Positions 36,502-48,529 of a DNA stretch of 64,000 nucleotides are shown piece after piece (position 1 is the stretch's first letter; each line of letters begins with the position of its first letter). Below the pieces are notes generated by a model. That model saw only the letters and a list, made by a program, of their open reading frames with translations. It was not told where the DNA came from and searched no databases. A program made the position numbers and the translations under genes. The stretch comes from Linum tenue (taxonomy: Eukaryota; Streptophyta; Magnoliopsida; Malpighiales; Linaceae): assembly GCA_946122785.1 (NCBI GenBank), contig CAMGYJ010000005.1, positions 35,082,002 through 35,146,001 on the forward strand. Reading direction: 5' to 3'.

Positions 36502-37133
36502 AATTTGGTCGAAAGATAGTCAACTTTGTTGTTGGTACAGTTCTTGAGGATGGAATCTTTGTGTGCCAAAAAACAGTTCTTTGTGAAAGTTCGTGCCTTA
36601 ATCGATCTCACCAAGCCGTTACGTCCCAACTCATGGCGACTAATGAAGAGATGGGTTGTTTCTGGGTGGCTCTCAAGTATAAATATCTCCCAAGCTTCTG
36701 CTTTCGTTGTGGGAGAGTTGGGCACCTGCAGCGGGAATGTAATTTTGACCCTCCTGCTCGAAAAGGGAAATTTGGTACCCATATGTCCACAAAACACTTG
36801 GGAACCAAGATATATGCTATTGCTGATGATAGTCCGCCATTTTGAGGCCACCCTCCCTCGGTCTGGTAAATAAGGAGTTGCGGACATTGAAAAGTGAGGA
36901 GGGGCAGGCCTCCTACCGGATGGAGCCAAAGTCGGGACGTCCCGAGTGTGAGGGCTCTCATCATCATCCTTTAGTGATTGAAAGGCTGAGCAATCAGAAA
37001 ACCGACGTTGGCATTCTAGCTCAACAACGAGGAAGCTTGCGGTTTTGTTGTGTCCAAACCAGTCCGTACACCTCATGGGGTTTGCCAACTAGTTTCGGTG
37101 GGGGCTAGACGTGAAGACCAGAACACTCCCGGG

Positions 37134-37915
37134 CAGTGGCGTAGCCAGTTAGGTAAGGTGGGTCCAACGCAAAAAAAAAAAAGTTCTTTAAATGTTTGAC
37201 AATGATCAATGACGTATTTTCAAGTGCACTTTCTTTAGACGAAAAACAAGGCTTAATGTGATATACCAAAGGATGTTGTGACAATGTTGGTGGTGGTGGT
37301 GAAATAAAATGTGGTCTAGCCTCCCTTGATCCATTAGCTTCATGCTCATGAACATTTGGGTTTGTCTTGCTGAAATCCACACATAACACATCCAATGATA
37401 AAAGAAATAAACACAAATTAAATCCAACATCAAAGAATTCAATTAAAAGGGAAAATGTGCATTTATGAAGGGGTTTTTTGGTGGAAGGATAAACTTCGTT
37501 TAATATGTGTATATATGAATATACATATTTTGTGTGTTTAAAATTTATGCATACGTATTATTGCGTATTGACAGACCATTTCATTTTTCCTTGTCTATTT
37601 GATAACTCATATACTAAACACGTATAAAACCTGTACATGATATTTAATATCTGTAGTTAATGAATTAAATTGGATATTTCATCAATTTCAATGCGAGATC
37701 GTAACAAGTGCACATGGTAAACAAAACTTTACATAACACAAAGGGATGGGGCGTAGTGTAGAGCTGTGGAGGAAATTTGTGTTAATTGAGAAGGTGAGAA
37801 AGGTTACATTATTCTCAAGTGCAGCAGCCAGCAAATATATGCTTATTGTCATTTCTTTTTCCAAGTTCAAGGTGGGTCCCGGGACCCACCCACTCTTGAG
37901 CTGCCTCCGCAACTG
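37134..37915. mobile_element. hAT-type element, copy 2, inserted in LINE ORF1
   Basis: A 782-bp element starting CAGTGGCGTAGCCAG and ending CTGCCTCCGCAACTG, inverted with few mismatches. It is flanked by the perfect 8-bp duplication CTCCCGGG at 37126-37133 and 37916-37923. It splits the LINE's ORF1 region, so it is younger than the LINE. No transposase is encoded. Confidence 0.9.
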
Positions 37916-39803
37916 CTCCCGGGAGGATTCGGAGGCAGGCAGGAATGACTAAGACTGGAAGGAGACAAAACCAGATATCAATCGACGATGAGGTCGAACA
38001 TAAGGTAGTCCAGCGCCAATCTTGGAACCGGAAGCAACAGGTTGTCCAGTTTCTGGGTGCAACGCGCTCCCAACCGCCCCTACGTCGCAAATTGGTGCTC
38101 CAAGACTCCGATGGTGAGTTTGAGCCAGCGGAGATGCAACCGAGTAATGAGCTTCACTGTAAGATTTTTCATCACCTTGATCGTGCTTCAAGGCAGGGGC
38201 GACATGCCCCTAAACTTAAATCGGGGAAGTCTGAGGAAGGGGAGGCAGAGGGAGGAGCCCCTGCCATGCCCTCGTACCGCCATCTCCGGAAGCTGTCCGA
38301 GAGTGTGAGTAAGGCTATAAAGGACTTGCTAGTAGCTCCCAAACGAGTTGCGGAGTCCAAAAGAAAAGGGAAGAAGATTGTGGAGGAGTCGGAGCCAGAA
38401 GAGTGGGAACCGGATCTAAAAGCTATGGCCGAGGTCGTCTCTCCTATGAATGCTCGGGCCTAGAACGACCGAGATGAGCAGGTTGGAGATGATTCAGATG
38501 CCACCCTGTCGGAAGAGGGGGTAAATCATTTTGTTATCCAAAGTAGGCCGCACCAGGTACCAAACTTGAAGACTCACTCGACTACATCTAGGCGTGTTCG
38601 TAAGGTGGTACAAGCTTTGGAGGCTGGCCGAGGGATGCCCGTTGAGGATGATGCCTCTCCGGGACGGATTGATGTTGTTGGAGAGTGTTTTACTTTGAAC
38701 GAATACAGTTCGAATGATGTTATCCTACCGATAGGGAAGACAAAGCGAGCTCGAGAGGAGGATGCTGGGGAGCTCGCAGCAGACCCTAACCCGAAAAAGC
38801 AGTTTGTTGAAGAAAATGATGAGGAACATGGAAAGGCGGAGGAATCCAGCCTTAAATGGCCCCAAGAGATTAAATGAAAATATTGGCATGAAATGTGAGA
38901 GGAATTGGACCCTCCCTCACATTCCAAATTGTAGTAGGTTTAGTTTGGTCGAATAAATCGAAGATTGTTTTCCTGTCGGAAACGAGATCTAGCCTGAGAG
39001 TTGTCTCCCGTCATATGCGGGGCTTAGGCTTTCAGCTTCCTTGTTGTTTTTTTGTCGATGCAGTCGATGCATCTGGTGGTCTAGTTGTAGCTTGGTCCCC
39101 TAAAGTTGATGCTTCGGTGTTTTCCCATTCTAATTTTTTCATTTGCACTCGTATTAATGAAAGAGATTTTTCTTATGTGGTGGTTTGTGTGTACATGAGT
39201 TGTAATGAAACCATTCGTTCTTGGTAGCTTACTGAACTTCGAATCATTTGTGATGAGATGGAGTTACCCTTCGTGGTAATTGGAGACTTCAACTCCACAT
39301 TACACACGGGTGAGAAAGATGGGTGGTAATCCGTGGCATCTGGGGCCAATCGGTTGCGCTACAGGACTTCATTCAGAATCTTGGCCTCCATGATCCTAGC
39401 TATCAAGGTGATCAATTCACCTGGACAAATAAAAGGATGGGTGCAGCTTGTATTCGAGAATGATTGGGTCGTGCAGCTTTCTCACAAAGTTGGATTGATA
39501 ATTACCCTAAAACTATTGTCAAACATTTCACAGATCAGGGATCTGACCATAGAGCCCTGCTCTTTTCGGATAAATCTTATCCCCAAAATAGTCTACCTCG
39601 TTTTAGATTCGACCCTTGGTGGACAGATAATTCGGAGATCAGGACTATGGTGATATGTGGCAAGAAGACATTTATGGTTCTCCTATGTACAAGCTCTGGA
39701 CTAGATATAAGAAACTCCGTCATTTATTGTATGATTGGAGTCAAGTAGGGACCACAAATTCATTATGTAACATTAATACCCTCCAGGTGGAGATTGATTG
39801 TGA

Positions 39804-40778
39804 TATGATCCCAAATGGTTCATTATACACGTTTAATTTACTTGACGAAGAAGCTAACAAAGTTGGGAAGAAGAAGGGCAGAATTTGGCTAAGTCAAAAT
39901 CCGTGTTCAGGGTACATACTTTGGAGGCATGATTCTCTCAATTTGCCTGGTGGAAATTCAATTTTAAGGATTTGTTTTGCAGATGAAGTTACCATATTTC
40001 CAATGGTATGCTTTATGGATCCAGAAGATGTCATTAAGGTTGTTTTCCAAGGCCTCAAAGTTGCTACCTCAAAACTGGAAAACTGGCAGAAAATGGTTAA
40101 GTCTGGAAACTGTTTTGTGAAGCCTACTTTGGAGCTCAATTCAAGGAGCATGAATCTGATTCGAGACCAAAGGCTTCTACAACATGAAAATAGGAATGTT
40201 TATCTACCAAGGGAAGGAATCGGATGAAAGATCGGAGTTATGGAAGGTCTCGAACGAAATGCGCGAAGTTAGTACAAAAGCTGCCTTTTGACTGTTTTGC
40301 GGGCAGCTTACTTGTGCTTCAAGAAAGGAAGTTTGTGTCCGAATTTTGTAACCTTTTTTAGTAGAATTTTACCTTATTTGTTTACTTGTTCATCTAGGTT
40401 TGTATTAGGTTTTCTTGGCTATAAATAGCCTTCTATTTACTTTGTAAAAACGAAGACTTTGATTAATCGAAATTAAGAACCGTTTGGTTTGTGCAAGTTG
40501 CGACTTGTTTTGGGTTTGGTGGATTCCAAGCTTGCTGAGCTTGTGTATCGATTGAATAGTCACTTCAATCATGGTCGAACAACTACCCTTTTATACCAAT
40601 CGAGCTATCCCCAGGTGTGGATTTGTCCTTTTGGTTCCGTTTTATCCAAGTTCTTATTAAGAACGCTTCGTTCTTGATTCGAGCTCAATCGATTCTTCGA
40701 TTGAGTCGTTAGCTGCGTGACTTTGATAACATACACCCTCCCAGTGGCGTATTATATTGTATTAAGTAGCATCTTCCA
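39804..40778. mobile_element. Unclassified insertion inside the LINE
   Basis: LINE coding similarity breaks at 39803 and resumes at 40779. The 11-base string ATTGATTGTGA lies at both junctions (39793-39803 and 40779-40789). The insert holds an open frame fused to the LINE's (to 40227), which I do not recognise, then LTR-like sequence with a TATAAATAG box at about 40420-40430 and a segment ending near TTTGATAACA (40719-40729). It may be a retroelement fragment plus a second piece. Confidence 0.5.
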
Positions 40779-43700
40779 ATTGATTGTGACTGCAAATTCT
40801 CGAGGGCGAGCTGAGCCGCCAATGGGCCGCGGAAGAGAGTTATTGGCAGCAAAAGTCCAGGGTGCACTAGCTGAAAAAGGGTGATCAGAACACTTCTTAT
40901 TTCCATACTATCACGAGATCCAGGAGAAAACGTAATTTCGTGGTTGGTCTCAGGAACGATGATGGGGAATGGATCACAGAGGAAAAGGGGAAGGCAGATA
41001 TAGCAATTGATTTCTACCAAACTCTGTTCACTTCAGAAAATCATATTCTAAACATGGAGCTGAGGGTGAATGATCTTCCTCTGCCGAGGAAGGTAACCGG
41101 TGCCATGAATGAGAGCCTAACAACGGAAGAACTCCCTGATGAAGTTCGTCGTATAGTCTTCTCTATAGGATCAAAGCAGGCGCCTAGTTCTGATGGTTTC
41201 ATCGGAAAATTTTACAAATCATTTTGGGACATTGTGGGTGAGTCGGTGGTTAATGCTGTATGCTCGTTTTTTGAACGAGCCGGTTCTTACGAAGCTTCAA
41301 TCATACTTGGCTAACCTTGGTACCAAAACTGGATAATGTGGAATCCATTTGCCAGTTGCGGTCGATCATTCTATGCCAGTTTGTGTATAAGGTTATCACC
41401 AAGGTCATGACTAAGCGGCTTGCCCAAATTCTCCCGCAAATAATCTCTGACGGACAAAATGCATTTATCCGTGAAAGGCAGATTGTGGAGAATGTTCTTC
41501 TTGGGTATGAACTGATGCACTATCTGAAATCAAGAATCGTGGTAAGAAAGGATTTATGACTCTTAAGGTTGACATGAAAAAAGCCTATGAAAGTCGAATG
41601 ACCCTTCTTTTTTGGGGTTTTGGCCAAAATGGGTTTCAATCAGACCTTGATTGGATGGATTCAGGAATGCCTTAGCTCGCCGTCGTTGTCAATTTTGATG
41701 AATGGCACATCCTCTGGTTTCTTCAAACCCACTAGGTGCCTTCTTCAGGGTGATCCTCTTTTCCCGCTTCTCTTTGTTCTGTGTACGGAAGGGTTTGCGG
41801 CCCTTATCCGGAAAGCTATTGCGGAAGGAAAACTGGAGAGGGTAAAAGGGGCGCCTCTGGCCCCTCGGATATCTCACTTATTTTTTGATGATGACTCGTA
41901 TTTGTTTCTCCGAGGTTCGCTGCAGCAATGTGAGAATCTTATTGATGTACTTAATGAATATGAGGAATTGAGTGGGCAAAGGGTTAACTTGGCAAAATCA
42001 GCAGTCTGTTTAAGCGAGAATGTTGCGATCCCTGCTCAAGATTTTTTGGCACAAATTTTGGGCGTGGGTGCGGTAGGGGTTCAGGATAAATATTTGGGCA
42101 TGCCCACCCTCATTGCCCAATCTAAGATGGGTACATTTCATTTCGTTGAGGAACGATTGATAGCACACCTCCAGGGGTGGTCCCACAGGACATTGTCTTC
42201 GCCAGCTAGGGAAACGTTGATTAAAGTAGTAGCCTTGGCTTTACCGTTGCATGTTATGTCTTGCTTTAAACTCCCACTCACACTGTGCCAAATTTTGGAC
42301 AAGCTTGTGGCCCGCTTCTGGTGGGGAGAGGAGGATGGCCACTCTCGTATACGATGAATGTCGTGGCGGAAAATGTGTCATAGTAAGCATGAGGGTGGCA
42401 TGGTTTCCGATGTTTTGAGCACTTTAATAAGGATTTATTAGCAAAGATTGGGTGGCGCATACTGGCTGACCCCTCGTCCCTTCTCGCTCACGTGTATAAA
42501 GAGAAGTATTTCCTCTCCGCTACGGCACGTTCTCGTCCCTCATAGGTGGCAGGGTATCCTCTATGGGCATCAATTGTTGATTTGGGGCCTTCAATGAAAG
42601 ATTGGGAATGGAAAAACTGTGTCTGCTTTAGGGGATAGTTGATCCCTAATTTGCATCCTGACCCTCCGCTATATAACCCGCAGGTTCTTCCAGAAGGTGG
42701 AGACCTTAAGGTGGTTGATTTGCTGAGTCCTGGCGAGGGACGCTGGTCGGATGAGAAGCTTGGCCAGTGGTTCCCTCCGGTCACTTGGCGGGCCATTAAA
42801 GTTATCCCGCTACCCCGCTAGGATATGGAGGACAAACAAATCTGGCATGCCACTTGTGATGGGGTTTTTACAGTTAAATCAGCATACCATCTAGTGGTAT
42901 TGTTGGATCAACAACAGGGTCGATGGAGCCACACAATTAGTTGGATGGACCGAGAAAGCTGGATTCGGTTGTGGGATACCTCAATTCTACCTAAATTGAA
43001 GATTTTCTTGTGGCAAGTTTTGCACCGTTTCCTCAACGACCGAAGCTCTTATTGAGAAGATACTGTGGTGCACCCGCGGTGCCCGGTGTGTTGTGCGGCT
43101 TCGGAAACTATGGAGCATCTCTTTGTGGATTGCCCTGTTGCGAGGGCGTTTTGGGATCTTGCTGGGTTGGAACACCTTCGACAAGTGCTCCCTCGCCACA
43201 CGTTCCCACTGTTTCTCAAGAAGCTAATGGTTATTGTTCAAAGCCCACATCAACTAATGGAAGTAGTGGCTGTGTTATGGCGGATTTGGAAATCTCGGAA
43301 CTCGGTTGTCTTTGAGAGCAAACAATTTGGGATCTCGGTCCAAATGAGGCAGTACTATCAGCAGTTGAATGAGTGGACATCTCTGCCCCAGGACCTAGTG
43401 GTGCCCCGCCTATCAACCATGGTTCTGTGGCCTGCAGGTGGGATGGAGCAACGAGGCATGGGTCCCATTCTGCCGGGGAGATGGTACTCTTGGATCAAGG
43501 AGGGGCGGTCATCTCTGCTGTTGTTATTCATTTCCCGGGGATGGATGATCCCATGACAGTGGAGCTCTTGGCTCTTTGCGAGGCAATCCTGTGGTGTCTC
43601 CATAGGGATTTTTCAATGGTGCGGTTTGAGGGGGATGCTCAGGTGGTGATTAATAGGCTCAATCAATCCCAGACTCACGATAACAGAGCGGGTGCCATCT

Positions 43701-43920
43701 TCTAGGAGGTGCTGCAATATTTGGGGGAGGAGGTGGGGTTTAGTGATCGATTCGTAGGTCGGCGTAATAATAGGGCAACCCATTTAGTGGCTCGAAAGAC
43801 CCTTTCTCTGTACCTGACAGCGTGTCGTTTGTTTGATTTTGTGTCCTGGCTTAGGCACATGATGTACTGATCAATTTTTCTCACAATATGTGATATCTTT
43901 TGTATAAAAAAAAAGAACAA

Positions 43921-44428
43921 AAACGAAAGTTGCAGCCCAACTTGTGAGAATAAAATTTGATCTCTGATTAGGAAAAACTGTGCTTGATTATTTGATAATT
44001 GAAATAAAAAGTTCCTGTAGTATCATACATGCATTGCAAGACTCGATACAAAGATCACAAATTAAAAGAGAATTACATTCAAATTTAACATGCAATGGTA
44101 GTATAGTTGACTTTCATAAATAATTCATTCCCAGAATATTTTTACCTAAAAATTGGGGGGAAAAAAACATCTCGATATAGATAGTTCATAAATAATTCTT
44201 TACAAATATAGGAAACATAGATAATATTTCCTTAAGACCAAAAAATTAATATCATCACAATTTTGGATCATAAATGAAAAATTGAAATCAAGTTAAATTA
44301 GTCATAAATAAAATGATAAGTATAAATACAAATTATTTCTACAACGGTAACAATTGAGTCTATGACATATGATTGAAATATATTATCGAGTCAACGTGCT
44401 TTTAAAAGAAACCATTTTGGATTTTCAT
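43921..44428. other. Intergenic, AT-rich, nothing recognised
   Basis: Between the LINE tail and the FAR1-type transposase pseudogene. No coding or structured feature was recognised. Confidence 0.4.
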
Positions 44429-45658
44429 TTATGGATGTTTGGGATCCAAAATCCAATTCTCCTTTTCTAAAACCTGCAAAAATCCAATCCAAAATCCAAT
44501 TGCCCCATCTTGCCCTAATGCGCCAAACGCGGCCAACATACCTTGTTCAGACCAAGAATAAAGCACAGGACACCAATATTGATCGTAAGCCTCATTGAAC
44601 AAATCCATCATGTCCTTCCCAAATATTTCCAAAAACTTCTTCTGCACATTAGTGTTGATGTGCCAAACACATAGCAAATGCGGGGTGCGGGGGAAGACCA
44701 CAGAAACCGTAGCAAGTAGTCCACCTTCATGGTCGGTGACGATGAAAGTGGGCACGCGTGGATGGAGCAATTGTTGTATGCACTCCAACAGCCAATGATA
44801 CGACTCTTTTGTCTCATCCTTCATGAGAGCACAGCATATGTTGAAAGTCTTCCCAACGAGAGTAGCACCTACGACCTCCACCCACGACATTTTATATGCA
44901 TTGGTCTTATACGTTGAGTCGATCAGAATCACGTACGACCAAGCCTTCAACATCTGGATGGAAGTTGGATGGGCAAAAAAAGATGTGTAAGCACGTCGTT
45001 ATCGTCCTTGCAACGCATACTGCACTGCATTCATCTCTCCCATCTCGTCTTTCCTAGACTTGGACCCGAGGTTATACATTTGCCTTTTGGTGTGATGCCC
45101 TTTGTCACCCTTCTGCTTGTTTATTGTCTGCTTCCGTTGCAACATAGGTACCCCAACATCTCTCATCTGCTTCAGAGATTCTTTATCCTCATGACTCAAT
45201 TTAATCATTTGACTGTGGCCCTGCGGATAAAGCATCTTCTCATGATTGTGATACCCATGCCTTAAACCGGTTTCTTGCTCCATCACTGCTTGTATCTCTC
45301 AGAATGTAGGTCCATCAAGAGCATTTGAATCAACCAGTAGTTCTTTGATTTTAACCTTGAACATGCAATTAGATCCTTTTGAACTTGTATTGCCACGACT
45401 CTCATTGGAAGGATCCTGCTTGTATGACTTCCTCTCCCTACTGCATCTGTCGCAATACATATAACACATACCCAATACTCTTTTGTCGCGCAACTCACGT
45501 GGCTTCATCGATCCCTTAGTTAGAAAGAAACCAAGAGACATCGCGATGTTTTTGGTCACTGTTACAGCATCTTCGAAATTGTCATATCGGACGTCATTGA
45601 GAATATTGTCTGTGTAATCACCAATTAGTTCAACATTGTAAGCCATGTCCACTTGCAA
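44429..45658 (-). pseudogene. FAR1-type MULE transposase, two in-frame stops, truncated
   Basis: A relic of the Mutator-type transposases from which the FAR1/FHY3 transcription factors derive. All three open segments (45658-45302, 45298-45002 and 44998-44432, minus) are in the same frame, separated only by stop codons at 45299-45301 and 44999-45001. The N-terminal part carries a FAR1-like domain (YDNFEDAVTVTKNIAMSLGF, CDRCSRERKSY). The core has VILIDSTYKTNAYKM (first catalytic Asp), FIVTDHEGGLLATVSVVFP (second Asp) and LLCVWHIN. The frame ends ENWILDPKHP, before the rest of the core and the SWIM zinc finger. It cannot encode a full transposase. Whether it came in as an element or from a host FAR1 gene is not settled. 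Confidence 0.8.
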
Positions 45659-45697
45659 TTATGATTTTACGACTCGTTAGAAAGGTATAAATTATAT

Positions 45698-46265
45698 GAT
45701 TCTAGAAAATTAAACTAAATGCAATAATTTAATTAACTCTACAAAATAACGATAATTTGAAGATAAGAAATTTAATTAAATATAAATTATTTAACCAAAT
45801 TAGCTCTACGAATTAAATCTAAACACAATAAACTAATTAGCGCTATAACAAAATAAAATCACTTAATTAAACTAATTGTGCTTCAATTGATTCTACAAAA
45901 TTAAACTAAATGCAATAATTTAACTAACTCTAAAAAATGACGATAATTTGACGATAAAAAAATAAATTAAATATAAATTATTAAACCAAATTAGCTCTAC
46001 GAATTAAATCTAAACACAATAAACTAATTAGCGCTACAACAAAACACAATCGCTTAATTAAACTAATTATGCTTCAATTGACTCTACAAAATTAAACTAA
46101 ATGCAATAATTTAATTAACTCTACAAAATAACGATAATTTGATGATAATAAAATTATTTAAATATAAATTATTAAACTTCTTTAGCGCTACGAATTAAAT
46201 CTAAGCACAATAAACTAATTAGCGCTACAAAAAATACAATCGCTTAATTCAAACTACATACGAAT
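45698..46265. repeat. Three tandem copies of a 191-bp AT-rich unit
   Basis: The string TCTACAAAATTAAACTAAATG, or a one-change variant, recurs at 45700, 45891 and 46082, a spacing of 191 bp. The whole unit is conserved, including AATTAGCTCTACGAATTAAATC and CACAATAAACTAATTAGCGCTA-type blocks. The third copy is slightly more diverged, and a degenerate partial copy follows to about 46320. It lies directly upstream of the FAR1-type transposase relic. Confidence 0.9.
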
Positions 46266-46349
46266 TTAACTATGTAAAATAAAAATAAAAGCAATAAATT
46301 AAATATAAATTATTAGCTCTAGAATTAATAATATGTATAAAAAAAATAA

Positions 46350-46480
46350 GACACCGTCGGCGGTCGCCGTCCGCTCGCCGGCGTCGGACCCCGTCCACAG
46401 CTGGCAGTCTGACGGGATCCGCCTCCGACGATCGGACGGGGTCCGCCTTCGACGGTCGGACGGGGCAAAATACAGGAAGT
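46350..46480. repeat. GC-rich block with repeated GGTCGGACGGGG motif
   Basis: A sharply GC-rich stretch in AT-rich surroundings, built from repeats of CGACGGTCGGACGGGGTCCG-type sequence. The frame it encodes on the minus strand is proline/arginine repeat and probably not a protein. It lies between the 191-bp tandem repeat and doubled GACAAATAGTAA motifs at 46681-46720, so it may be part of the FAR1-type element's end. Confidence 0.5.
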
Positions 46481-46724
46481 GACCAATATTGCAAGGGGTT
46501 TACCTGATTCGCTGGTTCGACGATGTGGTACGACTGCCGTCCGGTGGCCGTGACTCCGGCTATGTGGTTGTGGGGGGTTGGTGGTCGGGTGGTGTGTAGG
46601 TAGTTTAAAAAACCAAACCAAAGAATAGAATATAAAGAAAATTTAGACGGCAAAATTATATTTTTAATTTAATTTACGGACGACAAATAGTAATGACACG
46701 TGCGACAAATAGTAACCCTCTCTA

Positions 46725-47943
46725 TAAATAAGATAGATACCATACTACCCAAATAAATACAAATCTTTTTCTATCGTCCAGGCAAAACTTGCCTGCCTGA
46801 CACAACCTAGAGAAGATTACAGTCGAATCATCATTTAATCGCAAAGATCTTGCTGCCTATCCCCCCACTCAAAATCTTTCTCTCAAAGACAGAAAAGACC
46901 ATTCAATCATCCATCTATCATCATCAGAAAGAAAATGAATTGTACTTACTAATTACAACGAAAGAAAGAAGCAAATATAATTAATTTGGCCTTGATTGAC
47001 ATGATGATTTGAATCCCTTTATTACGTATATGCCACACCATGCAACCCGTACCCAAAATATGAACAGTAGAGTACAGTTACGGTCGTCATCATACCCTTC
47101 ATTTCGCTTACTGCTGGCTATTGTACGGCGGTCCGTTGCATGCTCGCACACGGTTACTGCAGTGCGCCCCAGCAACACTGAATCTATGCCCTCCGTATCC
47201 CGCAACAGTGGATTTTGTATCATATATAAGCACGAGACGAGAGACGTACGTCGTCTGACGTGGAAACAGTTGGGCCCCACATGCAGCAGCTTGTTGTCCT
47301 CAGTCAAACAATCACGTCCGTTGACGCCACCATGACGATCCAATGAGTTGCTGTTATTCTGATATCTCTTTCCGTCCGTCCGTCATCTGGTGTCAGTTAA
47401 AAGTTTGCTTCGGCCTTCTTTCTTCCTTCCTTCTTCTAGCTACTATAGGAAAATGTCCTAAGTAAGCGGTAAATCGCTTTTTACCTCGCGTTGAAGTACT
47501 ACTACAGTAAGCAAGGGCTTGTTTCGTACTGTTTTGTTTTCGTACTGATTCAGTATTGTTGTGCTAATAGAGGAGTTAGGTACAACCACAACTGATAACA
47601 CCATAATAAAATTGAAAAAACAGAAACATGTTTGGTTGATAAATGATAATTATGAAAAATCATTATTACCAAAAGAAATTCTGAAAAATCAATATTGAAT
47701 ATCGCAAATTTTATTAGATCCCGTTTAGTATCAATATTGAAAGCAGAGATGAAGAAGACAAAATTAAGAAAATAACAGGAGGAATAGTGAGTTAGCTTCA
47801 TGAATTAGGGTTTGCGGAGGATGAATACTTGGTCTCTCATTAGACAAAAAGATTAAGTAGTGATCATTCTCATTAGACAAAAAGAGTAAGTGGTGATAAT
47901 TCTCTACTGTACAGCCTTTTACATATATGTAACCAAATTACTA
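46725..47943. other. Intergenic, no gene supported
   Basis: A 120-codon frame on the minus strand (46981-47343) and its mirror on + have no recognisable family and no intron or start context, so I do not call them. No transposon end was recognised. Confidence 0.4.
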
Positions 47944-47951
47944 CTAGTACC

Positions 47952-48529
47952 CAGTGGCGTAGCCAGGATTTCGTTTAAGTGGGTCCATTTCGAAGAAAAA
48001 TACACATGATAAAATAGCTTTTGTTAACTTTGCTAATAATTCATGATATAATTTTATATTGAAATTTTTTGGTAAATTAAAATACGGTAGTAGTCGAAAC
48101 TATCATATTTATCACCCTGTGTACCAAATAATTATTAATGATTTAGTTAGCCGTTCTCTTTTAAATTTTAATGGTGTTCCTTGTAAAGAACAATTAGAAT
48201 CAACAACTCGAGTTTTTGAGAGAAGTATAATAATGAATCTTACACAAAATAATAATTCATGATTTAATTAGTCGTTCGTTCAAATGATGTTCTTTGTTAA
48301 GAATCGTTTAATATCAATAAATCGAGTTGTTGGAAGTTTCACAAATCAAAATACCATGCGCTTAAGAAATGACGTCGCAAAGATTCAAGCACAACACGTT
48401 TCGATAAACTATTCTCAATAAGACGTTCCTAATTTTTGGTATCGACTAACTATTGTACTTAATTTAACCATATTCCATCTGAACCAGGGTGGGTGCCACC
48501 CACCCTCTTATACTCTCCCTCCGTCACTA
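47952..48529. mobile_element. hAT-type element, copy 3
   Basis: A 578-bp element starting CAGTGGCGTAGCCAGG and ending CTCCCTCCGTCACTA. It is flanked by a perfect 8-bp direct repeat, CTAGTACC, at 47944-47951 and 48530-48537. Just inside the ends it has GTGGGTCC and CCACCCACCC, as in copy 2. No protein. Confidence 0.85.

Larger units (their letters stand above)
36097..43915 (+). mobile_element. Decayed L1-type LINE retrotransposon
   Basis: Non-LTR retrotransposon readable in broken frames. ORF1 begins near 36097 (FSLEEVQPAKYRSSRSLLGR, then a DUF4283-like stretch to about 36390). A CCHC knuckle, CFRCGRVGHLQREC, lies at about 36700-36740. An endonuclease region with IVFLSETRSS follows at about 38960-39600. 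Reverse transcriptase spans about 40770-42360 (LPRKVTGAMNESLTTEELPD, DGQNAFIRERQIVENVLLGY, LLQGDPLFPLLFVLCTEGF, HLFFDDDSYLF). A zinc-binding RT C-terminal region (CPVCCAASETMEHLFVDCPV) and an RNase H-like domain (about 43500-43880) follow. An A-rich tail ends near 43915. Many stops and frameshifts make it inactive. It is interrupted at 37134-37915 and 39804-40778. The 5' end may lie further left, from about 35700. Confidence 0.88.

Noticed and set aside
45698..46265. CRISPR-like array
   Set aside because: Units are head-to-tail without spacers, and the organism is a plant; this is an ordinary tandem repeat.
46981..47343. 120-codon minus-strand frame and the overlapping plus-strand frame
   Set aside because: No recognisable family, no intron or start context, and both strands are open to a similar extent, as expected by chance in this composition.
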